Positions 43,782-54,684 are shown, counted from the first letter of the stretch. The stretch: DNA of 64,000 nucleotides from Sporosarcina sp. ACRSM (GCF_022346545.1 NZ_JAKRNU010000015.1:1-64000); one strand, 5' to 3'. A program made the numbers and translations. Notes: generated by a model from the sequence alone, not told the origin.

Positions 43782-44747
43782 ATGGAACGCAGTTTATCAA
43801 TGGAATTAGTGCGTGTGACAGAAGCGGCGGCTGTATCCGCATCACGCTGGATGGGACGTGGTTTGAAAAACGAAGCGGATGATGCTGCAACAACAGCGAT
43901 GCGCACAGTTTTTGACACGATCCCGATGCAAGGAGTCGTTGTCATCGGTGAAGGGGAAATGGACGAAGCACCAATGCTGTATATCGGTGAAGAACTTGGA
44001 ACAGGAAGCGGTCCAGCTGTGGACGTTGCAGTCGACCCACTTGAAGGGACGAACATTGTAGCGGCTGGCGGCTGGAATGCGCTCGCGGTTCTAGCGATTG
44101 CAGACAAAGGCAACCTCCTCCATGCGCCTGATATGTATATGAACAAAATTGCTGTCGGTCCTGAAGCCGTCGGTAAAATTGATATCGATGCATCGGTGAC
44201 AGAAAACCTTCATGCAGTCGCGAAAGCGAAAAACAAAGAAATCGGCGACATTGTTGCTACTGTTTTGAACAGAGAACGTCATGCTGCCATTATCGAAGAG
44301 ATTCGAGCGGCAGGTGCACGCATCAAACTCATCAACGACGGAGATGTTGCTGCAGCCATCAACACTGCATTCGACGAAACCGGCGTAGATATCCTGTTTG
44401 GACTGGGCGGTGCACCAGAAGGCGTTATCGCTGCAGTCGGCCTGAAATGTTTAGGCGGCGAAATCCAAGGCAGACTCGTACCTTCCAATGAGGAAGAAGC
44501 TCAACGCTGCAAGGAAATGGGCATTGACGTCAATAAAGTGCTCCGTATGGAAGACCTCGTCAAAGGTGATGACGCGATATTTGCTGCAACAGGCGTTACA
44601 GATGGCGAACTGCTCAGCGGTGTGCAATTCAAGGGCGGTTATTGTGAAACGCACTCAATCGTCATGCGTTCGAAATCCGGCACAATCCGTTTCGTGGAAG
44701 GCCGTCACAGCATGAAGAAAAAACCTCTACTCGTTATGCAAGACTGA
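43782..44747 (+). CDS. glpX: Fructose-1,6-bisphosphatase, class II (GlpX)
   Basis: Gluconeogenic phosphatase of 321 residues. Metal-binding residues fall in NEADDAAT (about 30-37), [11 protein letters not shown] (Glu 57) and DPLEGT (85-90); [19 protein letters not shown] is typical of the family. TAGGAGGAACACAA precedes the ATG. Follows murAB by 73 bases. Confidence 0.96.
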   Translation: MERSLSMELVRVTEAAAVSASRWMGRGLKNEADDAATTAMRTVFDTIPMQGVVVIGEGEMDEAPMLYIGEELGTGSGPAVDVAVDPLEGTNIVAAGGWNALAVLAIADKGNLLHAPDMYMNKIAVGPEAVGKIDIDASVTENLHAVAKAKNKEIGDIVATVLNRERHAAIIEEIRAAGARIKLINDGDVAAAINTAFDETGVDILFGLGGAPEGVIAAVGLKCLGGEIQGRLVPSNEEEAQRCKEMGIDVNKVLRMEDLVKGDDAIFAATGVTDGELLSGVQFKGGYCETHSIVMRSKSGTIRFVEGRHSMKKKPLLVMQD

Positions 44748-44756
44748 TAGACCTTG

Positions 44757-44784
44757 GATGCCCGGCATATCGTCGGGCATCTTC
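44757..44784 (+). terminator. Possible terminator after glpX
   Basis: GATGCCCG and CGGGCATC pair around a 9-base loop; only a weak U-tract (TTCACC) follows, so it may instead be Rho-sensitive. Confidence 0.5.
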
Positions 44785-44948
44785 ACCTATAACAACAGGA
44801 AGTTGGTACAATAAGAAACCGCATAAGTAGCGGAGAGAAGTGAACTGATCGACACATCCCAGAATGTAAGAAGAAACCTTCCCGGAATCAACCCCTTCAT
44901 TATTAAACCAATCCTAAAAACCATTAATGTAAAGAGTGGTGCACACAC

Positions 44949-46232
44949 ATGTCAATATTAACAATCTCGGCGCTGGAAAATATGACTTTGAAAGAGTTAT
45001 ACAGCTTAGCCAAACAATACAAAATTGCTTATTATGCAAAGCTCACGAAAAAAGAGCTGATTTTCTCGATCTTGAAATCGCGGGCAGAACAAGAAGGATA
45101 CTTCTTCATGGAAGGTGTCCTTGAAATCATTCAATCAGAAGGTTATGGATTTCTTCGACCGATCAACTATTCTCCGAGTTCGGAAGACATCTACATTTCC
45201 GCTTCTCAAATCCGCCGATTCGATCTTCGGAATGGCGATAAAGTAACCGGGAAAGTCCGGCCGCCAAAAGAATCAGAACGCTATTATGGCTTGCTGCACG
45301 TAGAAGCCGTCAATGGGGAAGACCCGGAAGTGGCCCGTGAACGCGTCCATTTCCCGGCATTGACACCGCTTTACCCGAATCGCCATATTCATCTGGAAAC
45401 AACACCAAACAATTTGTCTACCCGCATTATGGATCTTGTTTCCCCAGTCGGCTTCGGGCAACGTGGCTTGATCGTCGCTCCACCAAAAGCGGGGAAAACG
45501 ATGTTATTGAAGGAAATTGCCAACGCCATTACAACCAATCATCCCGAAACGGAACTGATTGTCCTGTTGATCGACGAGCGCCCGGAAGAAGTGACCGACA
45601 TCGAACGATCCGTCAAAGCGGATGTCGTCAGCTCCACTTTTGACGAAGTGCCTGAAAACCATGTCAAAGTGGCAGAACTCGTTCTGGAACGCGCGATGCG
45701 TCTAGTTGAACATAAACGTGACGTCGTCATTTTGATGGACTCCATCACCCGACTTGCACGAGCATACAACCTGGTCATCCCGCCAAGCGGACGTACGCTC
45801 TCAGGAGGGATCGATCCTGCCGCATTCCACCGCCCGAAACGATTTTTCGGGGCAGCGCGTAATCTGGAAGAAGGCGGTAGCTTGACGATACTAGCAACCG
45901 CATTGATCGATACAGGCTCGCGGATGGACGAAGTCATCTACGAAGAATTCAAAGGAACCGGTAATATGGAGCTTCATCTCGATCGGAACTTGGCAGAACG
46001 CCGGATCTTCCCAGCGCTCGATATTCGCCGCTCCGGTACGCGAAAAGAAGAATTGCTCATTCCATCCAACCAACTCGAAAAACTATGGGCCATTCGAAAA
46101 ACATTTTCCGACGCGCCCGACTTTGCCGAACGCTTCCTGAAAAAACTTCGCCAAACCAAAACAAACGAAGAATTTTTCGAGAAACTCAACCAAGAAATGA
46201 AAGCCCACCGAAACGGCAAAGGCTTACTATAA
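44949..46232 (+). CDS. rho: Transcription termination factor Rho
   Basis: Hexameric RNA-dependent ATPase of 427 residues. N-terminal Rho-N helix bundle ([20 protein letters not shown]), RNA-binding cold-shock domain ([16 protein letters not shown]), Walker [11 protein letters not shown] near residue 180, Walker [17 protein letters not shown] and the Q-loop [13 protein letters not shown]. The ribosome site (AAAGAGTGGTGC) is weak. The 200-base leader could be involved in Rho autoregulation, but no specific element was recognised. Confidence 0.97.
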   Translation: MSILTISALENMTLKELYSLAKQYKIAYYAKLTKKELIFSILKSRAEQEGYFFMEGVLEIIQSEGYGFLRPINYSPSSEDIYISASQIRRFDLRNGDKVTGKVRPPKESERYYGLLHVEAVNGEDPEVARERVHFPALTPLYPNRHIHLETTPNNLSTRIMDLVSPVGFGQRGLIVAPPKAGKTMLLKEIANAITTNHPETELIVLLIDERPEEVTDIERSVKADVVSSTFDEVPENHVKVAELVLERAMRLVEHKRDVVILMDSITRLARAYNLVIPPSGRTLSGGIDPAAFHRPKRFFGAARNLEEGGSLTILATALIDTGSRMDEVIYEEFKGTGNMELHLDRNLAERRIFPALDIRRSGTRKEELLIPSNQLEKLWAIRKTFSDAPDFAERFLKKLRQTKTNEEFFEKLNQEMKAHRNGKGLL

Positions 46233-46236
46233 AAAA

Positions 46237-46275
46237 CGAAATCCGCCCTTTACACAAGGGCGGATTCTTTTTCGT
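46237..46275 (+). terminator. Terminator of rho
   Basis: GAATCCGCCCTT and AAGGGCGGATTC (one bulge) around TACAC, then TTTTTCG. Confidence 0.92.
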
Positions 46276-46314
46276 GCAAATGAAATAAACACCTAAGTAG
46301 GTAAAAGTCCATAA

Positions 46315-46612
46315 ACGCTCATATTCCACAGCTACCGCTCAAACCCCGTCCTCCCGCGCTCATAATTCCCTGCAAGTGATCAAACCCCTGCCCCCAGCGC
46401 TCAAACCCCGTCCTCCCGCGCTCATAATTCCCTGCAAGTGATCAAACCCCTGCCCCCAGCGCTCAAACTCCGTCCTCCCACGCTCATAAATCCCCGCAAG
46501 TGATCAATCCACTGTTTCCACGCTCAAACTCCGTCCTCCCGCGCTCAAACCTCGCCCTCGAGCGCTCAAATCCCCTCGCAAATGATCAAACTCCTTATCC
46601 CCGCGCTCATAC
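46315..46612 (+). repeat. GCTCAAA repeat array
   Basis: About fifteen cores, GCGCTCAAA/GCGCTCATA alternating in places with AAGTGATCAAA, at 20-base spacing in + orientation between rho and rpmE. A 60-base segment starting CCGTCCTCCCGCGCTCATAA is repeated with few changes. Confidence 0.85.
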
Positions 46613-46652
46613 ACCAACCAATTCTCATCCCCCTCATCCAAACAATAAATAG

Positions 46653-46681
46653 TTGCACAAGCTAAAAAGATTTGTTATAAT
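46653..46681 (+). promoter_or_regulatory. Sigma-A promoter of rpmE
   Basis: TTGCAC, 17-base spacer, TATAAT. About 120 bases before the rpmE start. Confidence 0.8.
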
Positions 46682-46687
46682 CACTTA

Positions 46688-46800
46688 GGTAATTTGATTA
46701 CCAATCTGCTGCATATACGGCTGACATACACGGGTCGTGTAAGGCATCAGTCTTATAATAAAACTCTGTTCCAGATGGTTCAGGGCGAGAGGAGAGAGAT
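46688..46800 (+). promoter_or_regulatory. rpmE leader with hairpins (possible L31 autoregulatory leader)
   Basis: The transcript would begin near an inverted repeat GGTAAT-TTG-ATTACC, followed by a stem GCTGAC...GTCAGC-like (GCTGAC with TCAGTC) enclosing ACACGGGTCGTGT. Leaders of this kind before rpmE are known as L31 leader families in Firmicutes; whether this one matches was not tested. Confidence 0.4.
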
Positions 46801-46802
46801 TG

Positions 46803-47024
46803 ATGAGAGCAGGAATTCATCCAGCTTATAAAGTAGCAACTGTCACTTGTTCATGTGGAAACACATTCGAAACAGGTTCTGTAAAAGAGGACATCCGAGT
46901 GGAAGTTTGCTCAGAATGCCACCCATTCTACACTGGACGCCAGAAATTTGCTGCAGCGGACGGCCGTGTCGACCGCTTCAACAAAAAATATGGTCTCAAA
47001 GAAGAAGGCCGCGACGAAGAGTAA
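46803..47024 (+). CDS. rpmE: 50S ribosomal protein L31, zinc-binding form
   Basis: A 73-residue ribosomal protein with four Cys in CSCG and [10 protein letters not shown], the zinc-ribbon (C+) form. [20 protein letters not shown] is a standard L31 start. AGAGGAGAGAGATTG precedes the ATG. Lies between rho and tdk as in Bacillus. Confidence 0.96.
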   Translation: MRAGIHPAYKVATVTCSCGNTFETGSVKEDIRVEVCSECHPFYTGRQKFAAADGRVDRFNKKYGLKEEGRDEE

Positions 47025-47030
47025 GGCTTT

Positions 47031-47068
47031 CACAATACCCGTCAGGTGCATATGCATCGGCGGGTATT
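47031..47068 (+). terminator. Terminator of rpmE
   Basis: AATACCCGTC with GGCGGGTATT around a loop containing the TGCATATGCA palindrome, then TCTATTT. Confidence 0.75.
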
Positions 47069-47222
47069 TCTATTTGGAGAAGATGGTAAACGAATCCGAA
47101 CATACATCAGGATTTGCATCAATCATAGCCAACTGACAAAGAATAAACGTCACATCCGACTTGTTCGATATTCTGATGACGATAAAATAAAACCTTATAA
47201 GTAAGTGGGAAGGGGATTTCAC

Positions 47223-47825
47223 ATGTACGTGTCGATGCAAGGCGGCTGGATCGAAGTGATTTGCGGCAGCATGTTCTCAGGGAAGTCGGAAGAATTGATT
47301 CGCCGAATCCGCAGAGCGCAATTTGCCAAACAGAAAATTGCCGTATTCAAACCGGAAATAGACGATCGTTATAGCGAGGAAGCGGTCGTCAGTCATAATG
47401 GGACAACCGTCATTGCCAATCCGGTTGCGAGCTCAGCGCATATTGAAGAATTTGTCACCGATGAGTATGATGTCATCGCTATTGACGAAGCCCAATTTTT
47501 CGATGAAGGCATTGTTGACATGGTCATGAATCTGGCGGATCGCGGATTCCGGGTCATCCTTGCCGGTCTCGATCAAGACTTCCGGGGAGAACCATTCGGG
47601 CCGATGCCTCGTCTCATGGCGGTCGCCGAACATGTCACCAAACTCCAAGCCGTCTGCACGGTTTGCGGCTCGCCATCTAGCAGAACCCAAAGACTGATCA
47701 ACGGCGTTCCAGCCGGATACGATGATCCTGTCATTCTGGTCGGTGCCGCAGAAGCCTACGAAGCAAGATGTCGCAAGCATCATGAAGTACCGAAAGGCAC
47801 CTCGGTCGCAATTTTTGAACAGTAA
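47223..47825 (+). CDS. tdk: Thymidine kinase
   Basis: Type II thymidine kinase of 200 residues. P-loop GSMFSGKS at 15-22, lasso-region motif with catalytic Glu (IDEAQFF), and zinc Cys pairs (CTVCG and C...H near the end). Salvages thymidine to dTMP. The ATG follows GGGAAGGGGATTTCAC. Confidence 0.96.
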   Translation: MYVSMQGGWIEVICGSMFSGKSEELIRRIRRAQFAKQKIAVFKPEIDDRYSEEAVVSHNGTTVIANPVASSAHIEEFVTDEYDVIAIDEAQFFDEGIVDMVMNLADRGFRVILAGLDQDFRGEPFGPMPRLMAVAEHVTKLQAVCTVCGSPSSRTQRLINGVPAGYDDPVILVGAAEAYEARCRKHHEVPKGTSVAIFEQ

Positions 47826-47833
47826 ACACTCAA

Positions 47834-47865
47834 TCCCCGCTTGGGAAACCAGGCGGGTTTTTACA
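47834..47865 (+). terminator. Terminator of tdk
   Basis: CCCGCTTGG with CCAGGCGGG around GAAA, then TTTTTAC. Confidence 0.88.
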
Positions 47866-47998
47866 TTTTTGCTAATCAAAAGTACACAACGCTCTCCAGC
47901 AACAACCCAACACCCCCAACCAGAGAAATAACTGTATTTACCACGCCATTTCCCGTACAATTAACATACAAATTAGTTCTATAAATGAGGTGTCCAAT

Positions 47999-49075
47999 AT
48001 GTTTGAAAGGCTTCAGGCAGTAGAAGATCGATACGATCAACTGAATGAATTGCTGAGCGATCCAGATGTCGTGAGCGATATGAAAAAGCTCCGGGATTAT
48101 TCGAAAGAGCAATCCGGTCTGCAGGAAACGGTTGAGGCGTACCGTGAATATAAAATTGCGATGACAGAACAGAAAAATGCCAAAGAGATGTTGAATGAAC
48201 CGCTCGATGATGAAATGAAAGAGCTCGTCAAAATGGAATTGTCCGAGTTGGAAGAGAAAATTGAAGCACTCGAAGCGCAACTGAAAATATTGCTTGTGCC
48301 GAAAGATCCGAATGATAGCAAAAACGTTATCATGGAAATCAGAGGGGCGGCCGGAGGAGACGAGGCTGCTTTATTTGCAGGGAACTTATTCCGGATGTAC
48401 AGCCGCTATGCGGAAATGAACAACTGGAAAGTCGATGTGATGGATGCTTCTCCGACCGAACTGGGTGGTTTCAAAGAAATCATTTTCATGATTAACGGCG
48501 AAGGGGCCTATTCAAAATTAAAATTTGAAAACGGGGCACATCGCGTGCAGCGTGTGCCGGAAACGGAGTCGGGCGGTCGGATCCATACATCAACTGCGAC
48601 AGTCGCAGTCTTACCGGAAGCCGAAGATGTCGATATTGAAATTCTCCGAGAAGATCTGAAAATCGATACGTACCGTTCAAGTGGTGCAGGTGGTCAGCAT
48701 GTTAACACGACAGACTCTGCTGTTCGTATTACGCACCTACCGACGGGAATCATCGTATCCATGCAAGATGAAAAATCACAAATTAAAAACCGTGAAAAAG
48801 CGATGAAAGTATTAAAAGCTCGTGTCTATGATGCGGCACAACAAGAAGCGCAAGCAGAATATGCTGCGAGTCGAAAATCGGCAGTCGGAACAGGTGACCG
48901 TTCTGAGCGGATCCGTACTTATAATTTCCCACAAAACCGGGTGACTGATCACCGCATCGGTTTGACGATTCAAAAACTAGATCAAATCATCGAAGGAAAA
49001 CTCGATGAAGTCGTCGAGGCACTCATCCTTGAAGAACAGGCGAAACGCCTTGAAAGTTTGGATCAGCATGACTGA
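47999..49075 (+). CDS. prfA: Peptide chain release factor 1
   Basis: Releases the finished peptide at UAA and UAG. 358 residues with the GGQ motif at 231-233 in [16 protein letters not shown] and an N-terminal helical domain. The ATG, eight bases from GAGG, is preferred to a GTG three codons earlier. It overlaps prmC, its methyltransferase, by eight bases. Confidence 0.97.
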   Translation: MFERLQAVEDRYDQLNELLSDPDVVSDMKKLRDYSKEQSGLQETVEAYREYKIAMTEQKNAKEMLNEPLDDEMKELVKMELSELEEKIEALEAQLKILLVPKDPNDSKNVIMEIRGAAGGDEAALFAGNLFRMYSRYAEMNNWKVDVMDASPTELGGFKEIIFMINGEGAYSKLKFENGAHRVQRVPETESGGRIHTSTATVAVLPEAEDVDIEILREDLKIDTYRSSGAGGQHVNTTDSAVRITHLPTGIIVSMQDEKSQIKNREKAMKVLKARVYDAAQQEAQAEYAASRKSAVGTGDRSERIRTYNFPQNRVTDHRIGLTIQKLDQIIEGKLDEVVEALILEEQAKRLESLDQHD

Positions 49076-49922
49076 ACAAGTGTATGCAGCACTTCAGCGA
49101 GCCACTTCACAATTAGAAGAAAAAGGGCTCGACACCCATGCGGCGAAACTTCTGATGGAGCACATCACCCAAAAGACAAGCGCCAGTTTGCTTGCCGATT
49201 TACGTGAACCGCTCACTTCTGAACAACAGCAAGCCTTTTGGGATGCGATGCGCGAGTTGCTCACAGGCAAACCGGTGCAATACATTATCGGTTCCGAACA
49301 GTTTTACGGATATACATTCAAGGTGGATGACAATGTTCTCATCCCGCGTCCAGAAACGGAGGAACTTGTCTACAATGCATTGCAACGTGGCCGGAAACTG
49401 TTTCCGCAACAATCAATCCGAGTCGCAGATATCGGTACCGGAAGCGGTGCCATCGCGATCTCATTCAAAAAAGAATGGCCCGAGTCTTCTGTCACCGCGA
49501 CAGATATAAGTGAAGGAGCGATTGCGGTCGCCAAGCAGAACGCTGTGGATAACGATGCCGATATCGATTTCCGTTTAGGGGATCTCACTGACCCGATCGT
49601 CGGACAAAAATGGGATATGGTCTTATCCAACCCACCTTATATCGCACATAACGAAGCGAAGCAAATGGCGGATACAGTCCTAGATCACGAGCCGCATGGT
49701 GCCCTATTTGCTGACGAAGACGGACTCTTCTTTTACCGGCAACTTGCGGAAACATTACCGCCGCTTATGAATTGCCCTGCATTGATCGGCGTCGAAATCG
49801 GTTATTTACAAGGCGAAGCTGTGCACCAGCTCTTCCAAACTGCATTTCCTAAAGCTGTCATTGAAATTGTAAAAGATATCAACGGTAAAGATCGAATGAT
49901 ATTTTGCAAGATTGGTGAATAA
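49068..49922 (+). CDS. prmC: Release factor glutamine methyltransferase
   Basis: Methylates the Gln of the GGQ motif of release factors using S-adenosylmethionine. 284 residues, SAM motif [14 protein letters not shown] and catalytic NPPY at 188-191 ([11 protein letters not shown]). Start within the prfA 3' end supports translational coupling. Confidence 0.95.
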   Translation: MTEQVYAALQRATSQLEEKGLDTHAAKLLMEHITQKTSASLLADLREPLTSEQQQAFWDAMRELLTGKPVQYIIGSEQFYGYTFKVDDNVLIPRPETEELVYNALQRGRKLFPQQSIRVADIGTGSGAIAISFKKEWPESSVTATDISEGAIAVAKQNAVDNDADIDFRLGDLTDPIVGQKWDMVLSNPPYIAHNEAKQMADTVLDHEPHGALFADEDGLFFYRQLAETLPPLMNCPALIGVEIGYLQGEAVHQLFQTAFPKAVIEIVKDINGKDRMIFCKIGE

Positions 49923-49965
49923 ATCCCCCTCCCTCTGGCGACAATGCGAGTAGGAGGGGATCGCT

Positions 49966-50535
49966 ATGTTAGAAGATTACGAGGTTGCAAGAAAGAAAAC
50001 ATTATGGGACAAGTTGCTACCATACATTGAATTCATCATCGTCCTGCTTATTATACAATCCATCATTACCTTATTCACAGGGGGAGTAGAAGAGGAAGAC
50101 ACCATTCGTTTCCGATTACTTGCGCATTCGAATGCCCCTGTCGATCAACAGGTTAAAAGAAATATCCAGCGGGAAATCGAACCGCTCATCGCAAAGGCGG
50201 TTGCCGATTCGCAGTCCAACCAAGAGCTTGTGGATAACTTGACTGCAATTGAAGAGACTGTCCTAGAAGTGGCTGCATCCTTGTCCAATGGTCATGCGGT
50301 TACATTGGAAAGGACGGAAGCGCTGTTTCCACCGAAAAGAGCTGGGCTTTTCATCCATCCACAAGACACTTATGATGCGTACATCTTAACAATTGGAAGT
50401 GGACGTGGGGATAATTGGTGGTGTGCACTGTTCCCGAAAATCTGTTTTCCAGATCAAAAGGAAGAACAGGGGAAAGAAGAGGAGGAAGAAGTCACATTCT
50501 TCGTCTGGGAGTGGATAAAATCTTGGTTTTCATAA
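49966..50535 (+). CDS. spoIIR: Stage II sporulation protein R
   Basis: A 189-residue signalling protein, made in the forespore in B. subtilis, that triggers SpoIIGA processing of pro-sigma-E. One membrane or signal segment (about residues 21-39), RFRLLAHSNAPVDQQVKRNI, and the C-terminal GRGDNWWCALFPKICF typical of the family. The last residues are Glu-rich. Follows prmC by 43 bases with a GTAGGAGGGGATCGCT site. Confidence 0.95.
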   Translation: MLEDYEVARKKTLWDKLLPYIEFIIVLLIIQSIITLFTGGVEEEDTIRFRLLAHSNAPVDQQVKRNIQREIEPLIAKAVADSQSNQELVDNLTAIEETVLEVAASLSNGHAVTLERTEALFPPKRAGLFIHPQDTYDAYILTIGSGRGDNWWCALFPKICFPDQKEEQGKEEEEEVTFFVWEWIKSWFS

Positions 50536-50594
50536 GGTTATCAACAAAATTTGTGGATAATTAATGAAAACTGTGTATAAAAGGGGTTTTTCAC

Positions 50595-51623
50595 ATGGAA
50601 ACAATCATTGCAACCGTGGATAAAAATATGGATAACGAAAAAAAATATAAACAAGCTGTGGATATATTGAAAAGTGGAGAGGTCGTGGCGTTTCCGACTG
50701 AAACGGTATACGGTCTCGGAGCCATCGCCACGGACGAACAAGCGGTGCAGAAGATATTTGCAGCGAAAGGGCGGCCTTCTGATAATCCGCTCATTGTACA
50801 TATAGGACGACAAGAAGAGGTTTCAAACTATGCTACCGGCATTACGCCGGAAGCGGAAAAATTGATGGCTGCTTATTGGCCTGGACCCCTGACGTTAGTC
50901 CTGCCTAAAATTCCGGGCGTCATTGCTGAAAATGTGACCCCGGGTGTGGACACAGTCGGACTCCGAATGCCTGATCATCCCGTCGCATTGGAACTTCTTC
51001 GCACATTACGGGAACCGCTTGCCGCGCCAAGTGCCAATCGCAGCGGCAAGCCGAGCCCGACAGAAGCTTCCCATGTGTATGAAGATCTGAAAGGTTTGAT
51101 CCCGCTCATTTTGGATGGCGGAAAAACGGGCGTCGGCGTGGAGTCGACGGTCATCGATATGACTACGACACCCCCAGCGATTTTAAGACCGGGCGGGGTG
51201 ACGAAAGAAATGATTGAAACGCTCATTGGCCCTGTTCAAGTTGAGAATAAAGTATCCGATGAAAAAGCGCCGCGTGCCCCCGGTATGAAGTATGCCCATT
51301 ACGCACCCGAAGCGCCACTTTATCTGATCGGGAATGAATCGGATCAAATTGCCGTCGCCATTGAATCCCTGCATGAAGAAGGGAAGAAAGTCGCACTCAT
51401 TGGCCCGGACGAGTTGGACATCCCCAAAGTGGACTGGTTTTTCGCTATTGGTTCCGAGGCGGATCATGAAGCGATGGCCGCAAATCTATACAGGGCACTC
51501 CGTCAATGTGATGAGACCGATGCGGACATCATCTTAGCGGTTGAAACGGATTTGGCCGGCGTAGGCGCAGCCGTGATGAATCGCTTGACGAAAGCGGCTG
51601 ACGGAAAGTGGTATAAAGACTAA
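50595..51623 (+). CDS. ywlC: L-threonylcarbamoyladenylate synthase (Sua5/YwlC)
   Basis: Makes threonylcarbamoyl-AMP for the t6A modification of tRNAs reading ANN codons. 342 residues with the YrdC-like catalytic domain (KRGRPSDNPLIVHI-type AAKGRPSDNPLIVHI, SANRSGKPSPT) and a C-terminal Sua5 domain. APGMKYAHYAPEAPL links the two. GGGTTTTTCAC precedes the ATG and the ribosome site is weak. Confidence 0.95.
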   Translation: METIIATVDKNMDNEKKYKQAVDILKSGEVVAFPTETVYGLGAIATDEQAVQKIFAAKGRPSDNPLIVHIGRQEEVSNYATGITPEAEKLMAAYWPGPLTLVLPKIPGVIAENVTPGVDTVGLRMPDHPVALELLRTLREPLAAPSANRSGKPSPTEASHVYEDLKGLIPLILDGGKTGVGVESTVIDMTTTPPAILRPGGVTKEMIETLIGPVQVENKVSDEKAPRAPGMKYAHYAPEAPLYLIGNESDQIAVAIESLHEEGKKVALIGPDELDIPKVDWFFAIGSEADHEAMAANLYRALRQCDETDADIILAVETDLAGVGAAVMNRLTKAADGKWYKD

Positions 51624-51692
51624 TCTGAATAGGCATGACCTCCTTAGGTATCGCATAAAATGGACGAATGTGGTATCTGGGGAGGTTTTAGT

Positions 51693-52199
51693 TTGACGGA
51701 ATTAGTCGTGGCGGGGATTACGACGATCGATATTCTCATCGTCTACGCCTTGTTGCATGTGAAAAAAGGAAGATTCAAATTAGCGCTCTGGACAGCCTTT
51801 CTGAATATGGCATTTCCGTTTCTCGGCTTTTGGGCAGGAGAAATGACAGCGAGTCTTTTTTCGGAATGGAGCGGATTATTGTCCGGTGTATTGTTGGGCT
51901 TGATCGGTATCCAAATGCTTTTACATGATGACGATGCAAAGACAGCGGTCAATAAGGCGGTATCTCCGGCTGTGATTGCGGTAGCTGTCAGTCTGGATAC
52001 CTTCTCTGTCAGTGTATCGGTTGGGATGCTCCAATTGGATAAGACGCTTTTTATCTTGGCATCCGGATTGCTTTCTTTACTATTTTCCTATGCTGTGCTT
52101 CGTTTTAAACGCCATCTAGGGATCAAAAATGGAAAAGTGCTCAGACGATTGGCGGGCATCGCTTTGTTGGCTCTGGGAATAATGTCATGTTTTCGTTGA
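51693..52199 (+). CDS. ywlD: MntP-like manganese efflux pump (YwlD)
   Basis: A 168-residue membrane protein with six predicted helices. The second family motif, SLDTFSVSVSVGML, is clear; the first reads TTIDILIVY instead of the usual MDAFAVS, so ion selectivity may differ. Start is TTG, seven bases after GGGGAGG. Sits between ywlC and ywlE as in Bacillus. Confidence 0.82.
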   Translation: MTELVVAGITTIDILIVYALLHVKKGRFKLALWTAFLNMAFPFLGFWAGEMTASLFSEWSGLLSGVLLGLIGIQMLLHDDDAKTAVNKAVSPAVIAVAVSLDTFSVSVSVGMLQLDKTLFILASGLLSLLFSYAVLRFKRHLGIKNGKVLRRLAGIALLALGIMSCFR

Positions 52200-52259
52200 A
52201 TTTATCTATTTCTTTCCTCATAGAACTCCGTTATTCTAAAGATATAGAAGGTGATAATT

Positions 52260-52703
52260 ATGAATATTTATTTGATTTGTACGGGGAATACTTGTAGAAG
52301 CCCGATGGCAGAGGCGATTCTTCGGTCGAAAGGGATCGACGGTATGGCGGTTCGTTCGGCGGGCATTTATGCGCAAGACGGGTGGCCAATATCACAGCAT
52401 GCGCAGGTGTTGATTGACGAGGCGAACATGCCGCATACGCCTGTCTCCAGAGCAATCTCACAGGAGGACTTGGAATGGGCGGATCTCATCCTGACCATGA
52501 CAGAAGCGCATAAAGCGGCGCTTCTACATGTTAATCCCGCGGTGGAGCAGAAGACGTTTACGTTAAAAGGATTTGTTCAAGCAGGAAAAGATGGAGATGT
52601 CCATGATCCTTTCGGAGGCGATTTGGAAACCTATCGGCATACTTTTGCCGAATTATCACGGATCATCGACGAACTCGAACAGAAATTAGCGGAGGGAAAA
52701 TGA
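52260..52703 (+). CDS. ywlE: Protein arginine phosphatase YwlE
   Basis: A 147-residue low-molecular-weight phosphatase. P-loop CTGNTCRS with Cys 7, Thr 11 and Arg 13; Thr at this site (Ile in tyrosine phosphatases) selects phospho-arginine, the mark added by McsB. Catalytic Asp in [11 protein letters not shown] chosen after AGAAGGTGATAATT. Stop overlaps the following chemoreceptor gene. Confidence 0.94.
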   Translation: MNIYLICTGNTCRSPMAEAILRSKGIDGMAVRSAGIYAQDGWPISQHAQVLIDEANMPHTPVSRAISQEDLEWADLILTMTEAHKAALLHVNPAVEQKTFTLKGFVQAGKDGDVHDPFGGDLETYRHTFAELSRIIDELEQKLAEGK

Positions 52704-53998
52704 TGAACACTAGGGGAAAGAAACAATTCGGATTACGAAAAAAACTCGTTTTATTCGTCACGATATTGGCGATTGTCACGTATACAACGAGTGCGGTATT
52801 CATCAACTTTATACAACCGCAATTCTTTCCGAATTTTGATAAGTTCTGGTTTGCGGTGATGACGTATGCATTGGGCATATTCTGGTCCGGCTTATTAGCG
52901 GCACTGTTCAGTACCATTTTGACAAAACCATTGCAAAACCTTGAACAGGCGGCCAACAAAGTGGCGGCTGGTGAAATCGGTACGGATATCGAATTGCCGC
53001 GATCATCCGATGAAATCCGTTCACTTGCAGAAGCGTTTCAGCACATGGTCTTGAACTTACGCACAGTTGTTGAGCAAATCGAAACGAACTTTGAGAAAAC
53101 CGCAACAACAGTGGACAAACTATCAGCGGAAACCGGAGCTGCGACTCGACAGGCGGACGCGGTCGCTTCAACCATTTTGGAAATTTCCGCAGGGGCGGAA
53201 GAATCGGCGATTGCCATTCAGGAAACCGCCGAAGCGATTGAGGATGTACGCGTATTGGCTGTCGAGGTGAATAACCGGGCGGAAGATTCGTCCGTCCGCT
53301 CAAAAGAGATGCTGGATGAACTTGTACGGACAACGGAAGTATTCCGTACGCTCGTAGAGGGAATCCGGAATATGTCGGCGCAAAGTGAGTTGTCATTGGG
53401 GACGATCCGACAGCTCGACGAAAATGCACAAAAAATTGGTGAAATTGTTCAGCTTGTCGGAAATATCGCGGCACAGACCAATTTACTCGCGTTAAATGCA
53501 TCGATCGAGGCGGCACGTGCAGGTGAACATGGTAAAGGATTCGCTGTTGTCGCGGAAGAAGTCCGTGTCCTCGCGGATGAAAGCGCCAAAGCGGTTCAGG
53601 GGATTTCCGCACTCGTCGCGACGATCCAAACAGACGTTACAAAAGTCGTGAAAGAGATGGAACAGCAAGTGAAAACAGCCGCAATCGAAGCCGATCGTGC
53701 AAATGAAACGACTGGAAATGTCGAAGCGATGACATTGAAAGTGAACGGCATGGCGGATTCTGTTGTGGATATTACGAAATTTGTTGAAAATCAGTTGACC
53801 AATATCGAAACGACGGCACGTCAATCGCAAGAAGTTGCCGCCATCGCAGAGGAAACGTCGGCGGGTGCGCAGGAAGTCAGCGCTGCGACCGAAGAACAAG
53901 TTCGCTCCATTGAACAGGTGGATGCGATGGCAAGTGAATTGAAGAGACAATCGGAAGAGCTTTACAACGTCATCCATAAATTTGATCGAGCAAAATAA
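52700..53998 (+). CDS. Methyl-accepting chemotaxis protein without an extracellular sensor domain
   Basis: A 432-residue receptor. Two membrane helices (about 15-37 and 47-72) are separated by only some ten residues, so there is no external ligand domain. A HAMP region ([20 protein letters not shown]) follows, then a signalling domain with the hairpin tip core [42 protein letters not shown] region ([20 protein letters not shown]). The start overlaps ywlE and AGCGGAGGGAAA precedes it. Signal is unknown. Confidence 0.92.
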   Translation: MMNTRGKKQFGLRKKLVLFVTILAIVTYTTSAVFINFIQPQFFPNFDKFWFAVMTYALGIFWSGLLAALFSTILTKPLQNLEQAANKVAAGEIGTDIELPRSSDEIRSLAEAFQHMVLNLRTVVEQIETNFEKTATTVDKLSAETGAATRQADAVASTILEISAGAEESAIAIQETAEAIEDVRVLAVEVNNRAEDSSVRSKEMLDELVRTTEVFRTLVEGIRNMSAQSELSLGTIRQLDENAQKIGEIVQLVGNIAAQTNLLALNASIEAARAGEHGKGFAVVAEEVRVLADESAKAVQGISALVATIQTDVTKVVKEMEQQVKTAAIEADRANETTGNVEAMTLKVNGMADSVVDITKFVENQLTNIETTARQSQEVAAIAEETSAGAQEVSAATEEQVRSIEQVDAMASELKRQSEELYNVIHKFDRAK

Positions 53999-54010
53999 TA
54001 AAGACTACTT

Positions 54011-54046
54011 AAATGATGCCAAATCGTCTAGTTGGCATCATTTTTA
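54011..54046 (+). terminator. Terminator of the ywlE-chemoreceptor transcript
   Basis: AAATGATGCCAA with TTGGCATCATTT around a 9-base loop, then TTTATATG; A-rich on the left as well. Confidence 0.9.
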
Positions 54047-54136
54047 TATGACATGATACAGGCGCTAAATTTCGCTGTTTTTTTTACGGGAAGATGGTAG
54101 AATGAGTTATAAGTAAATTATGAAAAGAGGGACGCT

Positions 54137-54574
54137 GTGAAAATCGCGATAGCTTCAGACCATGGGGGGAATAATCTCCGCCGTGAAATCGTGCAATTAT
54201 TAGTGGAATTAGGCGTGGAATATGTTGATTTCGGTCCGGATTCCAACGAATCTGTCGACTATCCGGATTTTGCGACGCCTGTTGCAAACGGAGTCGCATC
54301 CGGCAATTTTGACCGCGGCATCCTGATCTGCGGAACCGGGATCGGCATGTCCATCGCTGCCAATAAAGTGAAAGGCATCCGTTGTGCGCTTGTCCATGAC
54401 GTCTTCAGTGCGAAAGCGACAAGACAGCATAATGATTCCAACATCCTTGCAATGGGGGAACGTGTCATCGGACCGGGCCTTGCAAGGGAAATCGCCGCTA
54501 CATGGCTGAATACGACATTTGAAGGTGGCCGTCATGAGCGCCGAATCGGCAAACTGATGGAATTGGAAGACTAA
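54137..54574 (+). CDS. rpiB: Ribose-5-phosphate isomerase B
   Basis: A 145-residue LacAB/RpiB-family isomerase: MKIAIASDHGGNNLRREI, catalytic Cys in ILICGTGIGMSIAANK, and RHNDSN-like RQHNDSNILAMGERVIG. GTG start after AAAAGAGGGACGCT. Matches ywlF in the B. subtilis order. Confidence 0.95.
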   Translation: MKIAIASDHGGNNLRREIVQLLVELGVEYVDFGPDSNESVDYPDFATPVANGVASGNFDRGILICGTGIGMSIAANKVKGIRCALVHDVFSAKATRQHNDSNILAMGERVIGPGLAREIAATWLNTTFEGGRHERRIGKLMELED

Positions 54575-54576
54575 AG

Positions 54577-54684
54577 AAAAGCGCAAGTAGCCGTATAGAT
54601 GCGCCAGGCATAAGACGAACCAGCGGCGCGGCGTCTTTTGCCGCATAGCTGGAATGACTTATGATTCGAGCATCTGGCTACTGA
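54577..54684 (+). repeat. C-type dispersed element
   Basis: GCGCAAGTAGCCGTATAGAT at the left and GAGCATCTGGCTACTG at the right pair through GTAGCC/GGCTAC. Internal GCCAGGCATAAGACGA matches CTTATGATTCGAGC in reverse, and CCAGC...GCGGC/GCCGC...GCTGG forms the tip hairpin. A second partial copy (54696-54737, GCGCAAGTGACAGTAGCTAG) follows. Confidence 0.7.
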
